From contig OZ243980.1 in the NCBI GenBank assembly GCA_965214875.1, positions 2,046,001 to 2,110,000 of the forward strand: a DNA stretch of 64,000 nucleotides, written 5' to 3'. The position numbers were made by a program, and so were the translations under genes. Below the pieces are notes generated by a model. It worked only from the letters and a program-made list of their open reading frames with translations, had not been told where the DNA came from and made no database searches. Source of the DNA: CBDAUN01 sp965214875. GTDB lineage: Bacteria > Pseudomonadota > Gammaproteobacteria > Arenicellales > JAJDZL01. Positions 1 to 9,244 of the stretch are shown here, piece after piece. The first letter of the stretch is position 1. The number at the start of each line of letters is the position of its first letter.

Positions 1-2784
1 GATGGCGGAATGCCCTGCATCGGTCACCTTGCGCAAAGCCGAAATCAGCTTCGCGACATCATTGAAATGCAGGCCCGTTGTGGGTTCGTCAAACAAGTAG
101 ATCACATGAGCGTTTTTGATCCGCTTCAACAGCTTGCGGCTGTCGATTAGCTGCGCGGCAAGCTTGAGGCGCTGCGCCTCGCCTCCGCTTAAAGTTGGCA
201 CTGGCTGACCAAGCTTCAAATAGTCCAGTCCTACATCGCGCAGCGGCTGAAGCGCCCGCAAAATCTGCTGGTCATCAGCAAAAAACTCGATCGCTTCGGA
301 TGCGGTCATCTCCATAATCTCGACAATCGACTTTGGATCGGCATCGCAACCTGGCGCCGGTCGCAATTTCACATCGCACACTTCATCTCGAAACCGGGTG
401 CCATCGCAAGCCGGACAGCGAAGGTAGATGTCGCTTAAGAACTGCATTTCGACAAGTTCAAATCCGCTTCCCTCACACTCCGGACAGCGACCGAGCGGAG
501 AGTTGAAACTGAAGTGACCGCCTGTGTACTCGCGACGCACCGCTAAGGGTTCGCTGGCGAGACGCGCGCGAATCGGGGTCATCGCTCCGACGTAGGTAAG
601 CGGATTTGAGCGCGAAACCTTGCCGATCGGAGACTGATCGACCATGACAACATCGACGACGCACTCTTCCACGGCCATAAAGTCGTAGTGCCCCGGCTGA
701 TGAGATGGCCGGCCCAGTTCCCTTAAGTTGCCTTTATAAAGAACATCCTCGAGCAAAGACGACTTGCCGGATCCGCTTACGCCAGTAATGCAAACGAGCC
801 GCTTCATGGGCACAGCAATGTCAAGACCGCGTAAATTGTTGTGACGGATGCCGGCAACTGTCATCCGCGGTGATGAATCAGTGACCTCAAGCCTTTGGTG
901 ATCTGGCAGATACTTGCGCTGTTTGAGGCAAATGCCCGTTATGGAGTCGTTCGATTCGATCATTTCCTCGACAGTGCCGTGATGAACAATTTGACCGCCC
1001 CGCTCTCCTGGCCCAGGACCGAATTCAAGGACGCAATCCGAAGATCGAATCACCTGCTCATCGTGCTCGACCACGAGAAGACAATTGCCGGCATCGCGCA
1101 GCCGGCGAAGAATGCTGATGACTCTGGCGACATCTCGAGTGTGCAAGCCGATGGTGGGCTCATCCAATACAAACAGCGTGTTGACCAAAGTGGTGCCGAG
1201 GGCGGTAGTCAAATTGATCCGTTGCACTTCCCCGCCGCTCAAGGTCCGCGACTGGCGGTCAAGATTCAGATAGCCTAGACCGACTTCAACCAGATAGCGT
1301 AGTCGCGAGCCAATTTCATCCAGAATCAAGGTCGCCGCTTCATCATGCTTGACCGTGGTGGCATAGCTTTCAAAGAATTCTGCGCAAATGTCAATGGGCA
1401 TCAGGCATACATCGTGTATTGACAATCCCGGCAGACCCTCGAATGCTTCATCGGACAGCTCGTATGACGGATAGCGAAACCGATCAATCGACCGAGGCAG
1501 AGCACCTGGAAGGCGCCACCTTAAAGCATCGGACTTTAGACGGGAACCGCCGCAATCAGAACATCGGGAAAAGGCACGATAGCGCGAAAGCTGAACTCGT
1601 ACGTGCGTTTTGTGCTGCCGTGTCTGCTGCCATTCAAAGTAGCGCTTGATGCCGTACCACTTTTCTCGCCATTCATCGTCAAAATCCTCTTCCCCTTCCA
1701 AAATCCATTTCTGATCGTCGTCAGACAAATCGCGCCAAGGCGCATAAACCGAGATTCCTTTGGCAAAAGCGGCATCGATCATGAATTGCCAGTTTTCGTA
1801 GTTGGCGCTTGACGGGTCAGGGGAAAACGGACGCACTGCACCTTGCATCAGAGACATCTCGTCATCCGGCACGACTAGATCATAGTCGATCCCCATAGTC
1901 CGACCGAAGCCGCGGCACGTTTCACATGCGCCGACAGGCGAGTTAAACGAGAACGTGTTCGAAGTTGCAGGCGCATACTCGATATCGCATGGAGCGCAAT
2001 GCAGCCGATTGGAAAAGGCAATCGGCTCTCCTTCAACCTCTCGCCGATCATTCAGTTTCTGGACATAGACTTTGCCTTGCCCTTTGTCGAGCGCTGTTTC
2101 TACAGCCTCGAACAGTCTCGAACGATTTTTCGCTGATGGCCTCAACCGATCTTGAACAATCGTTAGCCGGTCACCTTGCCGCTCGAGTATTCGCTTGTAG
2201 CCCTGTCTTTCGAGGTGCTGAGTCGCAAATTCTGTGGCAATCGATTCTGGCACGACCACCGAAAACAGAATCATCGCGAATGCAGGCCGAGCGTCCGCAT
2301 CGAACTGCTTGATGATTGAGTCGCATATCTCATCGACCGAGCTTTCCTTTACTTCGCTGCCGCAATTTGAACAAAAAAGCTTCGCCGTGCGAGAGAACAG
2401 CAGCTTCAAGTGCTCGTTCAATTCGGTCATGGTGCCGACCGTAGAGCGAGAAGTTCTTACCCGGTTGGTCTGATTGATTGCGATTGCTGGGGGTACGCCT
2501 GATATCTGCTTGACTTGCGGCCGGTCCATCCGATCGAGGAACTGGCGGGCATAGGGCGAAAAGGTTTCGACGTAGCGCCGCTGGCCTTCAGCATACACGG
2601 TGTCAAATGCAAACGATGATTTGCCCGCCCCGCTGACTCCCGTGATGACGACAAATTCATCAAGCGGAATATCGACATCGATATCCTTTAGGTTGTTGAG
2701 GGATGCGCCGCGCACGGCGAGTTGCCGCCGTTTTCGATTCGGATGCGGACCTTCGGCCGGAGTGTTCTTAGCAGTCTTGCTCAC
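1..2784 (-). CDS. uvrA: UvrA, excinuclease ABC subunit A (C-terminus cut by window edge)
   Basis: Damage-recognition ATPase of nucleotide excision repair; it loads UvrB on DNA. I translated the minus strand: the frame is open from a GTG at 2784 to the window edge, 928 codons. Two ABC ATPase halves are visible: Walker A GVSGAGKSS near the N-terminus with signature LSGGEVQR and LDEPTIGLH, then a second Walker A GVSGSGKSS with LSGGEAQRLKLA and FDEPTTGLHF. Both zinc modules are present as paired CxxC motifs (CAPC/CETC and CPEC/CPAC). UvrA usually has about 940 residues; roughly 75 more are expected beyond the edge, so this copy is slightly long. No in-frame ATG lies upstream and no clear ribosome binding site precedes the GTG, so the start is less certain than the identity. 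The gene lies 146 bp downstream of the acetyltransferase and may have its own promoter there. Confidence 0.95.
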   Translation of the reverse strand, partial: MSKTAKNTPAEGPHPNRKRRQLAVRGASLNNLKDIDVDIPLDEFVVITGVSGAGKSSFAFDTVYAEGQRRYVETFSPYARQFLDRMDRPQVKQISGVPPAIAINQTNRVRTSRSTVGTMTELNEHLKLLFSRTAKLFCSNCGSEVKESSVDEICDSIIKQFDADARPAFAMILFSVVVPESIATEFATQHLERQGYKRILERQGDRLTIVQDRLRPSAKNRSRLFEAVETALDKGQGKVYVQKLNDRREVEGEPIAFSNRLHCAPCDIEYAPATSNTFSFNSPVGACETCRGFGRTMGIDYDLVVPDDEMSLMQGAVRPFSPDPSSANYENWQFMIDAAFAKGISVYAPWRDLSDDDQKWILEGEEDFDDEWREKWYGIKRYFEWQQTRQHKTHVRVQLSRYRAFSRCSDCGGSRLKSDALRWRLPGALPRSIDRFRYPSYELSDEAFEGLPGLSIHDVCLMPIDICAEFFESYATTVKHDEAATLILDEIGSRLRYLVEVGLGYLNLDRQSRTLSGGEVQRINLTTALGTTLVNTLFVLDEPTIGLHTRDVARVISILRRLRDAGNCLLVVEHDEQVIRSSDCVLEFGPGPGERGGQIVHHGTVEEMIESNDSITGICLKQRKYLPDHQRLEVTDSSPRMTVAGIRHNNLRGLDIAVPMKRLVCITGVSGSGKSSLLEDVLYKGNLRELGRPSHQPGHYDFMAVEECVVDVVMVDQSPIGKVSRSNPLTYVGAMTPIRARLASEPLAVRREYTGGHFSFNSPLGRCPECEGSGFELVEMQFLSDIYLRCPACDGTRFRDEVCDVKLRPAPGCDADPKSIVEIMEMTASEAIEFFADDQQILRALQPLRDVGLDYLKLGQPVPTLSGGEAQRLKLAAQLIDSRKLLKRIKNAHVIYLFDEPTTGLHFNDVAKLISALRKVTDAGHSAI

Positions 2785-2930
2785 GCTTTGGACATTCGAA
2801 TTCAGAATTTAATCAATCGGGCCATGAGTTTGAGGATGAATGATCAGCAGTTTTTCGAACTGTTCTTTTCGATCGAGGCCAGTGTGCAGTGCAAAGGGTC
2901 TTGCGATTCGCCCTAGACACGCTGAAGTGG

Positions 2931-3392
2931 CTATTTTACATTCCACTGATACATGATGAAGTCGCTCGGCCCCTCAGTGTGCCGGTCGTAGAATGCTCGG
3001 CCACGCTCGTTGAAATGCTGCGTGATCCAACGCAAAGATGCCCACCCTCTGACATGGGCGATGCTGCTCAAGCAGGCAAATATTTCGTCAGCGACACCGG
3101 TTCCACGAGCAGAAGGCGCAACGAACATGTCATCCAGAAAGCCTATTTCGCAACCGCCCAGCGGTCGCGGGCAGGCGCGATAGTGCGCGATCGCCGCCGC
3201 CGCGCCATCTTGATCATGCGCGATTAAACCTTCAAGCACGTGGTTGGGGTCGAGCAGCCAATCAAAGGTTCGGTCAGCAACCTCATTGGTTAATTCAACT
3301 TTGTAGAACTCAGCATATCCATCGAACAGTTTTCGCCACGCATCTTTGTCTTGAACAGCTATCGGACATATATCAAACTTTAGCTTCTTCAT
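2931..3392 (-). CDS. GNAT-family N-acetyltransferase
   Basis: A 153-residue protein with the GNAT fold signature: a beta strand followed by the acetyl-CoA pyrophosphate loop (DDMFVAPSARGTGVADEI, R/QxxGxG/A motif) around residues 88-105, and a C-terminal NERGRAFYDRH segment typical of motif B. It should transfer an acetyl group from acetyl-CoA to an amine; the substrate cannot be read from the sequence. It is the last gene of a tight minus-strand run with two sulfotransferase-like genes and a racemase/decarboxylase-like gene (15 bp after the preceding stop), so it may modify a small molecule made or used by that cluster. Confidence 0.85.
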   Translation of the reverse strand: MKKLKFDICPIAVQDKDAWRKLFDGYAEFYKVELTNEVADRTFDWLLDPNHVLEGLIAHDQDGAAAAIAHYRACPRPLGGCEIGFLDDMFVAPSARGTGVADEIFACLSSIAHVRGWASLRWITQHFNERGRAFYDRHTEGPSDFIMYQWNVK

Positions 3393-3407
3393 GCTATCGG
3401 CGATCCG

Positions 3408-4181
3408 TCAAAATTGCAGACGTTCTTTTGCAAGCGCCTGATAATGCGGAAGGCATGCAGCATACAAACGCTGCATGCCTTCATTGGTGTCGATCGGAGG
3501 ATAGTCTCTTTGCTGATGAGCCAATCCATCGCTTGCTCGAAGCGCATGATGGAAATCATAGGCATGCTTGCTCCACGTGGGTGAACTGCGCTTCATTTGC
3601 ACTTGTGAATTCTTCCATTGGGTCGAGTTGGGTATGAATGGCAAACCGGTCGCTTCGCAATACGCCTTCATGCCTCTTTCCGGGTTTCTCAGCAAGTCAT
3701 CTGAATCAATAACGACAGGAGCCGTTCCCTCCCGACCGGCTACCCGCCGGTGCAAAGTATGCAGATCCTCAAAGCCGATTTCATCAAGCGCCGCATCCGG
3801 CCAACGCGCATGCATGGATGTGACCACTTTTTCCGGATCGCGAATCAGGAACGTATGCTGGAACGCATCTAAGAATGCGTCATCTGCGACGTGCATAACC
3901 GAATAGGCGAAATCTTTAACAAAGACCTTGTGCCTAGCGGCAAGCTGTTGCAATTTCGCATGAGTCGACGCAAAGTTCAAACCCGGCTCTATCCGAAGAT
4001 CTGGTTCAGCGATGAAATACCGATCATTTCTCCGATCTTCACCGAGGTAGTAGACTTCGTTGTACGGTTCATGCAAACAGGTCATGTCTCCCCGGTTTTC
4101 CATCGCCCATTCAAATGCAGTCGAAGTTGAACGAGGCGTCGACCAAAGCGCCAGAATCTTCGACACGCCTTTAACCCTCAC
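3408..4181 (-). CDS. Sulfotransferase-family protein (second of tandem pair)
   Basis: A 257-residue protein with the cytosolic sulfotransferase P-loop-like 5'-phosphosulfate motif (STPRSTSTAFEWAMENRG, about residues 14-31) and a 3'-phosphate motif (FLIRDPEKVVTSMHARWPD). Proteins of this fold move a sulfuryl group from PAPS to a hydroxyl or amine; some members are only annotated by fold, so catalysis is inferred. It starts 11 bp inside the end of the upstream paralogue (4171-4917), so translation is probably coupled. The pair share layout and motifs along their whole length and look like an old tandem duplication. The acceptor is unknown. Confidence 0.8.
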   Translation of the reverse strand: MRVKGVSKILALWSTPRSTSTAFEWAMENRGDMTCLHEPYNEVYYLGEDRRNDRYFIAEPDLRIEPGLNFASTHAKLQQLAARHKVFVKDFAYSVMHVADDAFLDAFQHTFLIRDPEKVVTSMHARWPDAALDEIGFEDLHTLHRRVAGREGTAPVVIDSDDLLRNPERGMKAYCEATGLPFIPNSTQWKNSQVQMKRSSPTWSKHAYDFHHALRASDGLAHQQRDYPPIDTNEGMQRLYAACLPHYQALAKERLQF

Positions 4182-4917
4182 CTGCTATCAGCCTGTGCGA
4201 ATGCAAATGCTGGTAGTGAGGCAACGCCGTGTCGTGCAAATCTTGAACCCATTTAGGCAAATCTGAAATATTGGTCACGCTCCGACCCTGAGGCTTCAGT
4301 CCAGTAGAATTGCGAAGGTTGTCGTGCCAAGACCCTCCATCGTACCAGCTGACCTCGTTGCGGTCACCTGGCTCCCACGACAGGGCACTCTCGATGAAAT
4401 CAATGTGCATGGCTGAACAGTAGGCTTTGACAACGCCAGCAGGATTCTCAAGCAAATCATCGCTATCGATAACCGGAGGCGTTGCGCCGTCTTGATCGCA
4501 TAGTCGTTCGAACAGGGATCTTTGCTCGGCGAACCCTATATCTTCTTCGGAAAACTCAGGCCATTGACGAAACATCGATGCGAGGGCTTTCGCGGGATCG
4601 CGGATCAAGAAACTGTGGTTGAAGCAGGCAAGAAACTCAGCATCCCAAAGGTGTTCGACATAATGCGCGAAATCCTTAGAAAATACCGGCCCGCGCTTCG
4701 CTGCCTCGCGCATTTTCTGCCAAACACTGCAAAAACTGAGTCCTGACACTGCCGGGACACTTCCATCCCTCCGAGACCAGCGGGCATCCTCGCCATGGTA
4801 CCAAGCCTCGCCAAAAGGTTCATGGAAACAGGTCAAGTCGCCGCGCATTCGCATCATCCACTCGAATGCGGTTGATGTGGATCGCGGCACGGCCCAGAGA
4901 ACTAAGATCTTATGCAT
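4171..4917 (-). CDS. Sulfotransferase-family protein (first of tandem pair)
   Basis: A 248-residue paralogue of the next gene downstream. It shows the PAPS-binding start (VPRSTSTAFEWMMRMRGDL, about residues 10-28), a conserved CFHEPFGEAWYHGED segment, and FLIRDPAKALASMFRQWPEF as the 3'-phosphate motif. It begins 8 bp after the racemase/decarboxylase-like gene and overlaps the following sulfotransferase by 11 bp. Divergence between the two copies is greatest in the C-terminal third, where acceptor specificity usually lies, so they may act on different substrates or form a heterodimer. The function beyond the family is unknown. Confidence 0.8.
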   Translation of the reverse strand: MHKILVLWAVPRSTSTAFEWMMRMRGDLTCFHEPFGEAWYHGEDARWSRRDGSVPAVSGLSFCSVWQKMREAAKRGPVFSKDFAHYVEHLWDAEFLACFNHSFLIRDPAKALASMFRQWPEFSEEDIGFAEQRSLFERLCDQDGATPPVIDSDDLLENPAGVVKAYCSAMHIDFIESALSWEPGDRNEVSWYDGGSWHDNLRNSTGLKPQGRSVTNISDLPKWVQDLHDTALPHYQHLHSHRLIAGEG

Positions 4918-4925
4918 TTTTCATC

Positions 4926-5810
4926 CTACTGCAAGGAAGTCAGCAATTGACCATGATTGCCGATTGGCGCGGACCCGATCGCACGAAACAGTCGCCAATA
5001 CAAGGCAGTGTCCGAAGCAATAATGGGTTTGTCAACCATCGATTCCAGTTCACGGTCCAGCGAAACGATGCGCTGCGGCAATCCATCAGCACGGCGGAAG
5101 TTAGGCATGCCATTCACCACAATGGCATCGACATCCTTGGCTTGATCGAGCACATGCATTATGGATTTTTCGGCAAGCTCTCCATCGAAAATCCAAACGT
5201 GATCATCGACTTGCTTTTGATTGTCGAAAAAACCTTGATCGACAAAATTGCCAACGTAGGCTAGTTTGAATCCGGCCTGTCGAAGAAATCGTGCGTATCC
5301 ATCTCTCCAGTCCGGCCAGTAATACACCGAGTTCAGCGCGATGCGACGCGCACCAATCTCATGGAGCGCTTCAATGACGCAATACCCCGCCATGTGCAAC
5401 GGTGTTTCGTAGCGATCTCCGATGCGTTGACAGATGGTGTGGATTTCAGCTGGCGTGGTATTCATGCAGTGCACCCAGTTGGTTCCAACCTGTCCGCATA
5501 CATCGACTCCGTTATTCGACATGCAATGAACAAACTCTTCCAGCAAATTAAAGCTGTCGGCGCGCTTGGAAAGTTGGTGATCATAGTCGGGTACATGCAG
5601 CATCCGGCCATGAACACCGACATTTTCGGGGCAAATGCGCAGAAAATCGCTCGGAGCGGCATCAAAGTCGTGGGGTGGCGAGGTGAATCCGACTTGATGC
5701 GTGAAAAGCTTGTTGGCAGGGTCTTTCCAGCGATCAGGTTTCATTTCGATCAAATGGCCACAATGCGCAAACGGCAAAGACGGATGCCCGTACGTAAACC
5801 GTAAGGACAA
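4926..5810 (-). CDS. Asp/Glu racemase-superfamily protein (maleate isomerase/arylmalonate decarboxylase-like)
   Basis: A 294-residue protein. The C-terminal half has the pattern of the maleate isomerase/arylmalonate decarboxylase group: RFLRQAGFKLAYVGNF, then a segment ending in DAIVVNGMPNFRRADG, then LESMVDKPIIASDTALYW. These enzymes use one or two cysteines for proton transfer. A Cys is present near VDVCGQVG (about residue 105) and in NWVHC, but the second catalytic region reads NGMPNFRRAD, with no Cys where relatives have one. It may therefore be a decarboxylase-type or altered member. It is the first gene of a four-gene minus-strand operon with two sulfotransferases and an acetyltransferase. 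The substrate is unknown. Confidence 0.65.
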   Translation of the reverse strand: MSLRFTYGHPSLPFAHCGHLIEMKPDRWKDPANKLFTHQVGFTSPPHDFDAAPSDFLRICPENVGVHGRMLHVPDYDHQLSKRADSFNLLEEFVHCMSNNGVDVCGQVGTNWVHCMNTTPAEIHTICQRIGDRYETPLHMAGYCVIEALHEIGARRIALNSVYYWPDWRDGYARFLRQAGFKLAYVGNFVDQGFFDNQKQVDDHVWIFDGELAEKSIMHVLDQAKDVDAIVVNGMPNFRRADGLPQRIVSLDRELESMVDKPIIASDTALYWRLFRAIGSAPIGNHGQLLTSLQ

Positions 5811-6134
5811 AATTGTTTCACAATCGGGGTCATCAGCGCTTTAGCAAATTCGACGCGGCGTATCCACGTGGGCAATATACCTCAAATAGGTCAGATTGGA
5901 TTGGATTTAAGGTCAATATTACACCAGCGTGATGCCGTTTCGATTTATGATGCGCCATAGCGTTTTTGTTCAAACAAAACTGTGTCATCACCGTTCATGA
6001 CGGGCTGACGAACATGCGGGCAATCCCAAGATGCCACTTCAACAATAGCCCTGCGCCGCTACAACGACGCATATAAAATAAGGAAACGATGACATTGTGC
6101 CGGACAAGAAGCTAATGAACAGAAAGGCGGTTAG
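5811..6134. other. Intergenic region between divergent operons
   Basis: A 324-bp gap between the minus-strand racemase/sulfotransferase operon and the plus-strand restriction-modification genes. No coding pattern is seen. It must hold promoters for both directions. An AGAAAGGCGG stretch just before 6135 serves as the ribosome binding site of the methyltransferase. I see no clear control-protein box of the C-box type. Confidence 0.6.
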
Positions 6135-7100
6135 ATGACGCAAGTAAAAGCACTAAGAAACAGAACGCTAACTTGCTCTCAGCTCGAACTAGACGCATTA
6201 GGCAATGATCTAATTGCAGCTGACGATGCATGCGACTTAAAAGACATTCAAAATAAGCTTATCGTCGGCGACATTTTCGCTGTTTCAGGGAACTTGCCAA
6301 AAGGCTTTGCTGATCTTCTGATCCTGGATCCGCCCTACAACTTGAACAAGTTGTTCAAGAATGTTCATTTCAAGAAGATGAATAATGCAAGTTATGCCTC
6401 ATGGTTCAATGGACTAATCGAAAAACTGAAACCCTTATTGAAGCCCAGAGCAACAATTTATGTATGCTCCGAGTGGAACACTTCTTCGTTGATCATCCCA
6501 ATTCTAGAAAGTAATTTCGTTGTGAGAAACAGAATCACATGGGAGCGGGAAAAGGGGCGAGGGTCAAAGAATAATTGGAAAAATAGCTCCGAAGACATTT
6601 GGTTTTGCACGAATTCGAGAGACTACTATTTCAATGTTGATTCAGTTAAGCAAAAACGAAAGGTATTGGCGCCATATCGCGATAACGGCGTACCTAAAGA
6701 CTGGCAAGATGGGAAAGACGGGAAACACCGCATGACATATCCTTCAAACCTTTGGACCGATATAACCGTTCCATTCTGGTCCATGAGTGAAAACACTGAT
6801 CACCCAACTCAAAAACCTGAAAAACTGATTGCAAAACTGATACTCGCGAGTTCAAGAAAAGGGGATTTTGTATTTGATCCTTTTGTTGGAAGCGGGACAT
6901 CGGTAGTTGTCGCTGAAAAGTTGGGGAGAACGTGGTGCGGTGTCGATATAAGCCAAGAGTACCTATGCTGGGCAAGAAAAAGACTGATAAGATCCCAAAC
7001 AAACAAGGATATTCAGGGATACGAAGACGGGGTATTCTGGGAAAGAAACACGCATAAGGCGCGTCAAGCCAATTCCAATCAAACCTCGATGTTTTGGTGA
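6135..7100 (+). CDS. Type II DNA adenine methyltransferase (M.RsrI-like, beta class)
   Basis: A 321-residue DNA methyltransferase. Motif IV (LILDPPYNLNK, DPPY at residues 65-68) comes before the SAM-binding motif I (FDPFVGSGTS, about residues 249-258), which is the beta-class order. The block HPTQKPEKLIAKLILASS and the stretch TWEREKGRGSKNNWKNSSED are typical of N6-adenine enzymes of the M.RsrI/M.MunI group. A target related to GAATTC or CAATTG is therefore possible, but that is inference. A good ribosome binding site precedes the ATG. The stop overlaps the start of the next gene, a candidate endonuclease, so the pair looks like one transcript. The base composition is A+T-richer than the neighbours, which fits horizontal gain. 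Confidence 0.9.
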   Translation: MTQVKALRNRTLTCSQLELDALGNDLIAADDACDLKDIQNKLIVGDIFAVSGNLPKGFADLLILDPPYNLNKLFKNVHFKKMNNASYASWFNGLIEKLKPLLKPRATIYVCSEWNTSSLIIPILESNFVVRNRITWEREKGRGSKNNWKNSSEDIWFCTNSRDYYFNVDSVKQKRKVLAPYRDNGVPKDWQDGKDGKHRMTYPSNLWTDITVPFWSMSENTDHPTQKPEKLIAKLILASSRKGDFVFDPFVGSGTSVVVAEKLGRTWCGVDISQEYLCWARKRLIRSQTNKDIQGYEDGVFWERNTHKARQANSNQTSMFW

Positions 7101-7768
7101 AATCTCGCTTCTATCATGAAGGTCACCGCCGGAAAGTGGCAAGAGACATAAAGGAACTTCTGAATTCAACGGAGAATGATTTCCTATCTTCTCAAACAGT
7201 GCAAAGCACTCGTGCGGCTGGTGATGCCATCGAATCGGCAATAGCTGAAAAGTTCGACTCCTTGCTGGGAAACTGGAGTAAAGAGTACTCAAAGGATTTT
7301 GCCCGAAGATCAATGGCTGACTTGGCGGTTACTGATATCGACGGGATATACTCTATCGTTGACGTTAAGACTCACCGGGTAGATACTGCGTTCAATATGC
7401 CGAATCTAACTTCTGTCGAAAGATTGAGCCGCTTCTACGAATCTGATCTTAACGTTTTCGCGTTGGTGATCGTGGCATATACGGTTGAGGGCTTGCGCCT
7501 GCGGACAGCCGATGTGATATTTACCCCAATAGAATTCTTAAACTGGAATTGTTTGACTATCGGCGCACTCGGTTGGGGACAAATTCAAATTACCAATTCG
7601 AACAGAATCAATGTCCATAGAACATATTCGAGAAAAAAGTGGATGCTCGAATTCTGCGATGCGATGATGGGTTTCTACCCCAATGAAATAAGCAAAATTA
7701 ATGAGCGAATTGGCAGATTTGAAGAAGTAAAACAATTTTGGGAATCAAAGGAAGATGTCTGGGCATAG
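7097..7768 (+). CDS. Type II restriction endonuclease, PD-(D/E)XK fold
   Basis: A 223-residue protein beginning at the GTG that overlaps the methyltransferase stop as GTGA; a TTG three bases earlier is the alternative. Around residues 73-92 it has SMADLAVTDIDGIYSIVDVKTH, an acidic residue followed by DxK. This is the catalytic pattern of PD-(D/E)XK nucleases. The position directly behind a beta-class adenine methyltransferase makes a restriction role likely; it should cut the same unmethylated site. Apart from the motif I do not recognise a close named relative. No frameshift or stop is present, so the system looks intact. Confidence 0.75.
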   Translation: MKSRFYHEGHRRKVARDIKELLNSTENDFLSSQTVQSTRAAGDAIESAIAEKFDSLLGNWSKEYSKDFARRSMADLAVTDIDGIYSIVDVKTHRVDTAFNMPNLTSVERLSRFYESDLNVFALVIVAYTVEGLRLRTADVIFTPIEFLNWNCLTIGALGWGQIQITNSNRINVHRTYSRKKWMLEFCDAMMGFYPNEISKINERIGRFEEVKQFWESKEDVWA

Positions 7769-7820
7769 TTCGCAATCACAGGTTGCTGCTACCAGGCAGG
7801 GGATATAGCTATTGCAATTT

Positions 7821-8918
7821 TCATTCGCTCTTGCAGTATTGAGATTTGTTCAGCCAATTCGGATTGATTTCCACGCCCCAGCCCGGGTCGGATGGAATGG
7901 CTACATGACCATCTTCGACATGAAATGGCGGATTGACAAATAGGTCATGCTGCCAAGGGTAGTAGGATTCATCTTCGATGGAGAACTCCAAATAGTTGCC
8001 TGCATTTTCTAAAGCGCCCAGGTAGTGCATAGTGAATATCGTCACCATCGAAAGATTCGCGGCATGAGGCGTGACCGGCATCCCTGCCTCTTGTGCCATC
8101 CGCGCCACTCTGAGCGCACGGGATAAGCCTCCGACGTAACAAACATCCGGCTGCGCGATGTCGACAATATGCTCGAAAATGATTCGTCGCCAGATTTCCA
8201 TGTAGCAATCTTGCTCGCCACCAGTCACATCGATGGATAGCGCATCGGTAACCTTCTTGGTCTGATCCAGTTCCCAGTATGGACATGGCTCCTCGAAGTG
8301 GCATATCCCGCAGTCTTCGAGAAGTTTGCCCAGTTCGATTGCACGCTTGGGCGAAAAACCGCTGTTGCCGTCGACCAGCAATGCCACATCATCACCAAGA
8401 CCTTTGCTCAATGTTTTAACGATTTCTTCGCTGCGACCCTTCCACTCGTCAATATCTCTTCCACACTCAGCGCCGACACGAAACTTGAAAGCCTCATATC
8501 CAAATCGGTCTCGCAAAACCTGGAAGCGTTCCAGTTCCGCTTGCGCTGTAATATCCCGCCGCATCGAGGAGCCGTATACCCGTAGCTTGTCGGACTTTCC
8601 GCCCAGCAAAGCGACAACAGGCTGTTTTGCCAGTTTTCCACGCAAATCCCAGATTGCAGTGTCGAGTCCGCCCAGAGCGCGGCACATGTAAGACCCTGGG
8701 AATTTGTGCTCGCGTTCGTAGATGGTATCAAGCAGATCATCTAGATCATCAAATTCCGCGCCGATCGCATAGGGCGCAACTTGTCTATGCAAGACCTGTG
8801 CCGATATGTCTGAGTGATAGGTCGAAACCTGCCCCCAGCCTTCATCGCCTGTGTCGGCCTTTACGCGAGTAAATCCGACATACTGGTTGCAAAACGTCTC
8901 AATGCTCTTGATTCTCAT
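7821..8918 (-). CDS. Mandelate racemase/muconate lactonizing enzyme family protein
   Basis: A 365-residue enolase-superfamily enzyme. The catalytic set is visible: FKFRVG with K145 and R147 in the KxR/K position, metal ligands D183 (LVDGNSG), E209 (FEEPCP) and E235 (GGEQ), and H285 (TPHAAN) near the end of the barrel. These enzymes abstract the proton next to a carboxylate, giving racemases or sugar-acid dehydratases. The KxR plus His arrangement would fit a dehydratase or a racemase; the substrate cannot be told from sequence alone. It stands alone, convergent with the restriction genes and divergent from acetyl-CoA synthetase. Confidence 0.88.
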   Translation of the reverse strand: MRIKSIETFCNQYVGFTRVKADTGDEGWGQVSTYHSDISAQVLHRQVAPYAIGAEFDDLDDLLDTIYEREHKFPGSYMCRALGGLDTAIWDLRGKLAKQPVVALLGGKSDKLRVYGSSMRRDITAQAELERFQVLRDRFGYEAFKFRVGAECGRDIDEWKGRSEEIVKTLSKGLGDDVALLVDGNSGFSPKRAIELGKLLEDCGICHFEEPCPYWELDQTKKVTDALSIDVTGGEQDCYMEIWRRIIFEHIVDIAQPDVCYVGGLSRALRVARMAQEAGMPVTPHAANLSMVTIFTMHYLGALENAGNYLEFSIEDESYYPWQHDLFVNPPFHVEDGHVAIPSDPGWGVEINPNWLNKSQYCKSE

Positions 8919-9120
8919 GCCGAGCTGCTCGCCATTGTTCTTTGTAGAAAATTGCAGTTAGGAAGACCGTCAACCGGCCAAATGTTCAACTTTGCCTGCA
9001 CCATTCAATTACTAGTTTGTGCATCTGTTCAACCCATCTTGAAACCATGCCGACACAGTGAAGCTTTGTCCATCACGGGTTTCGACTCAGAATCGAGATT
9101 AATCCTAATGTTTAATGCAT

Positions 9121-9155
9121 ACAATATTTTACATTCTACAATCAATAAATATTGT
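9121..9155. promoter_or_regulatory. Inverted repeat upstream of acetyl-CoA synthetase
   Basis: Perfect 9-bp arms ACAATATTT (9121-9129) and AAATATTGT (9147-9155) are separated by 17 bp, in the divergent gap between the enolase-family gene and acs. A TACAAT near 9193 could be a -10 element for acs. The repeat may be an operator or a stem in the leader; which gene it serves is not known. Confidence 0.35.
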
Positions 9156-9244
9156 GAAGTACTACTGCCGCAAGCTGAGCTATTTTTCTTTACAATATAG
9201 CTTTTAATCCAGTTCATTTTTGAAGCGACTACCGGTGCAGAACC

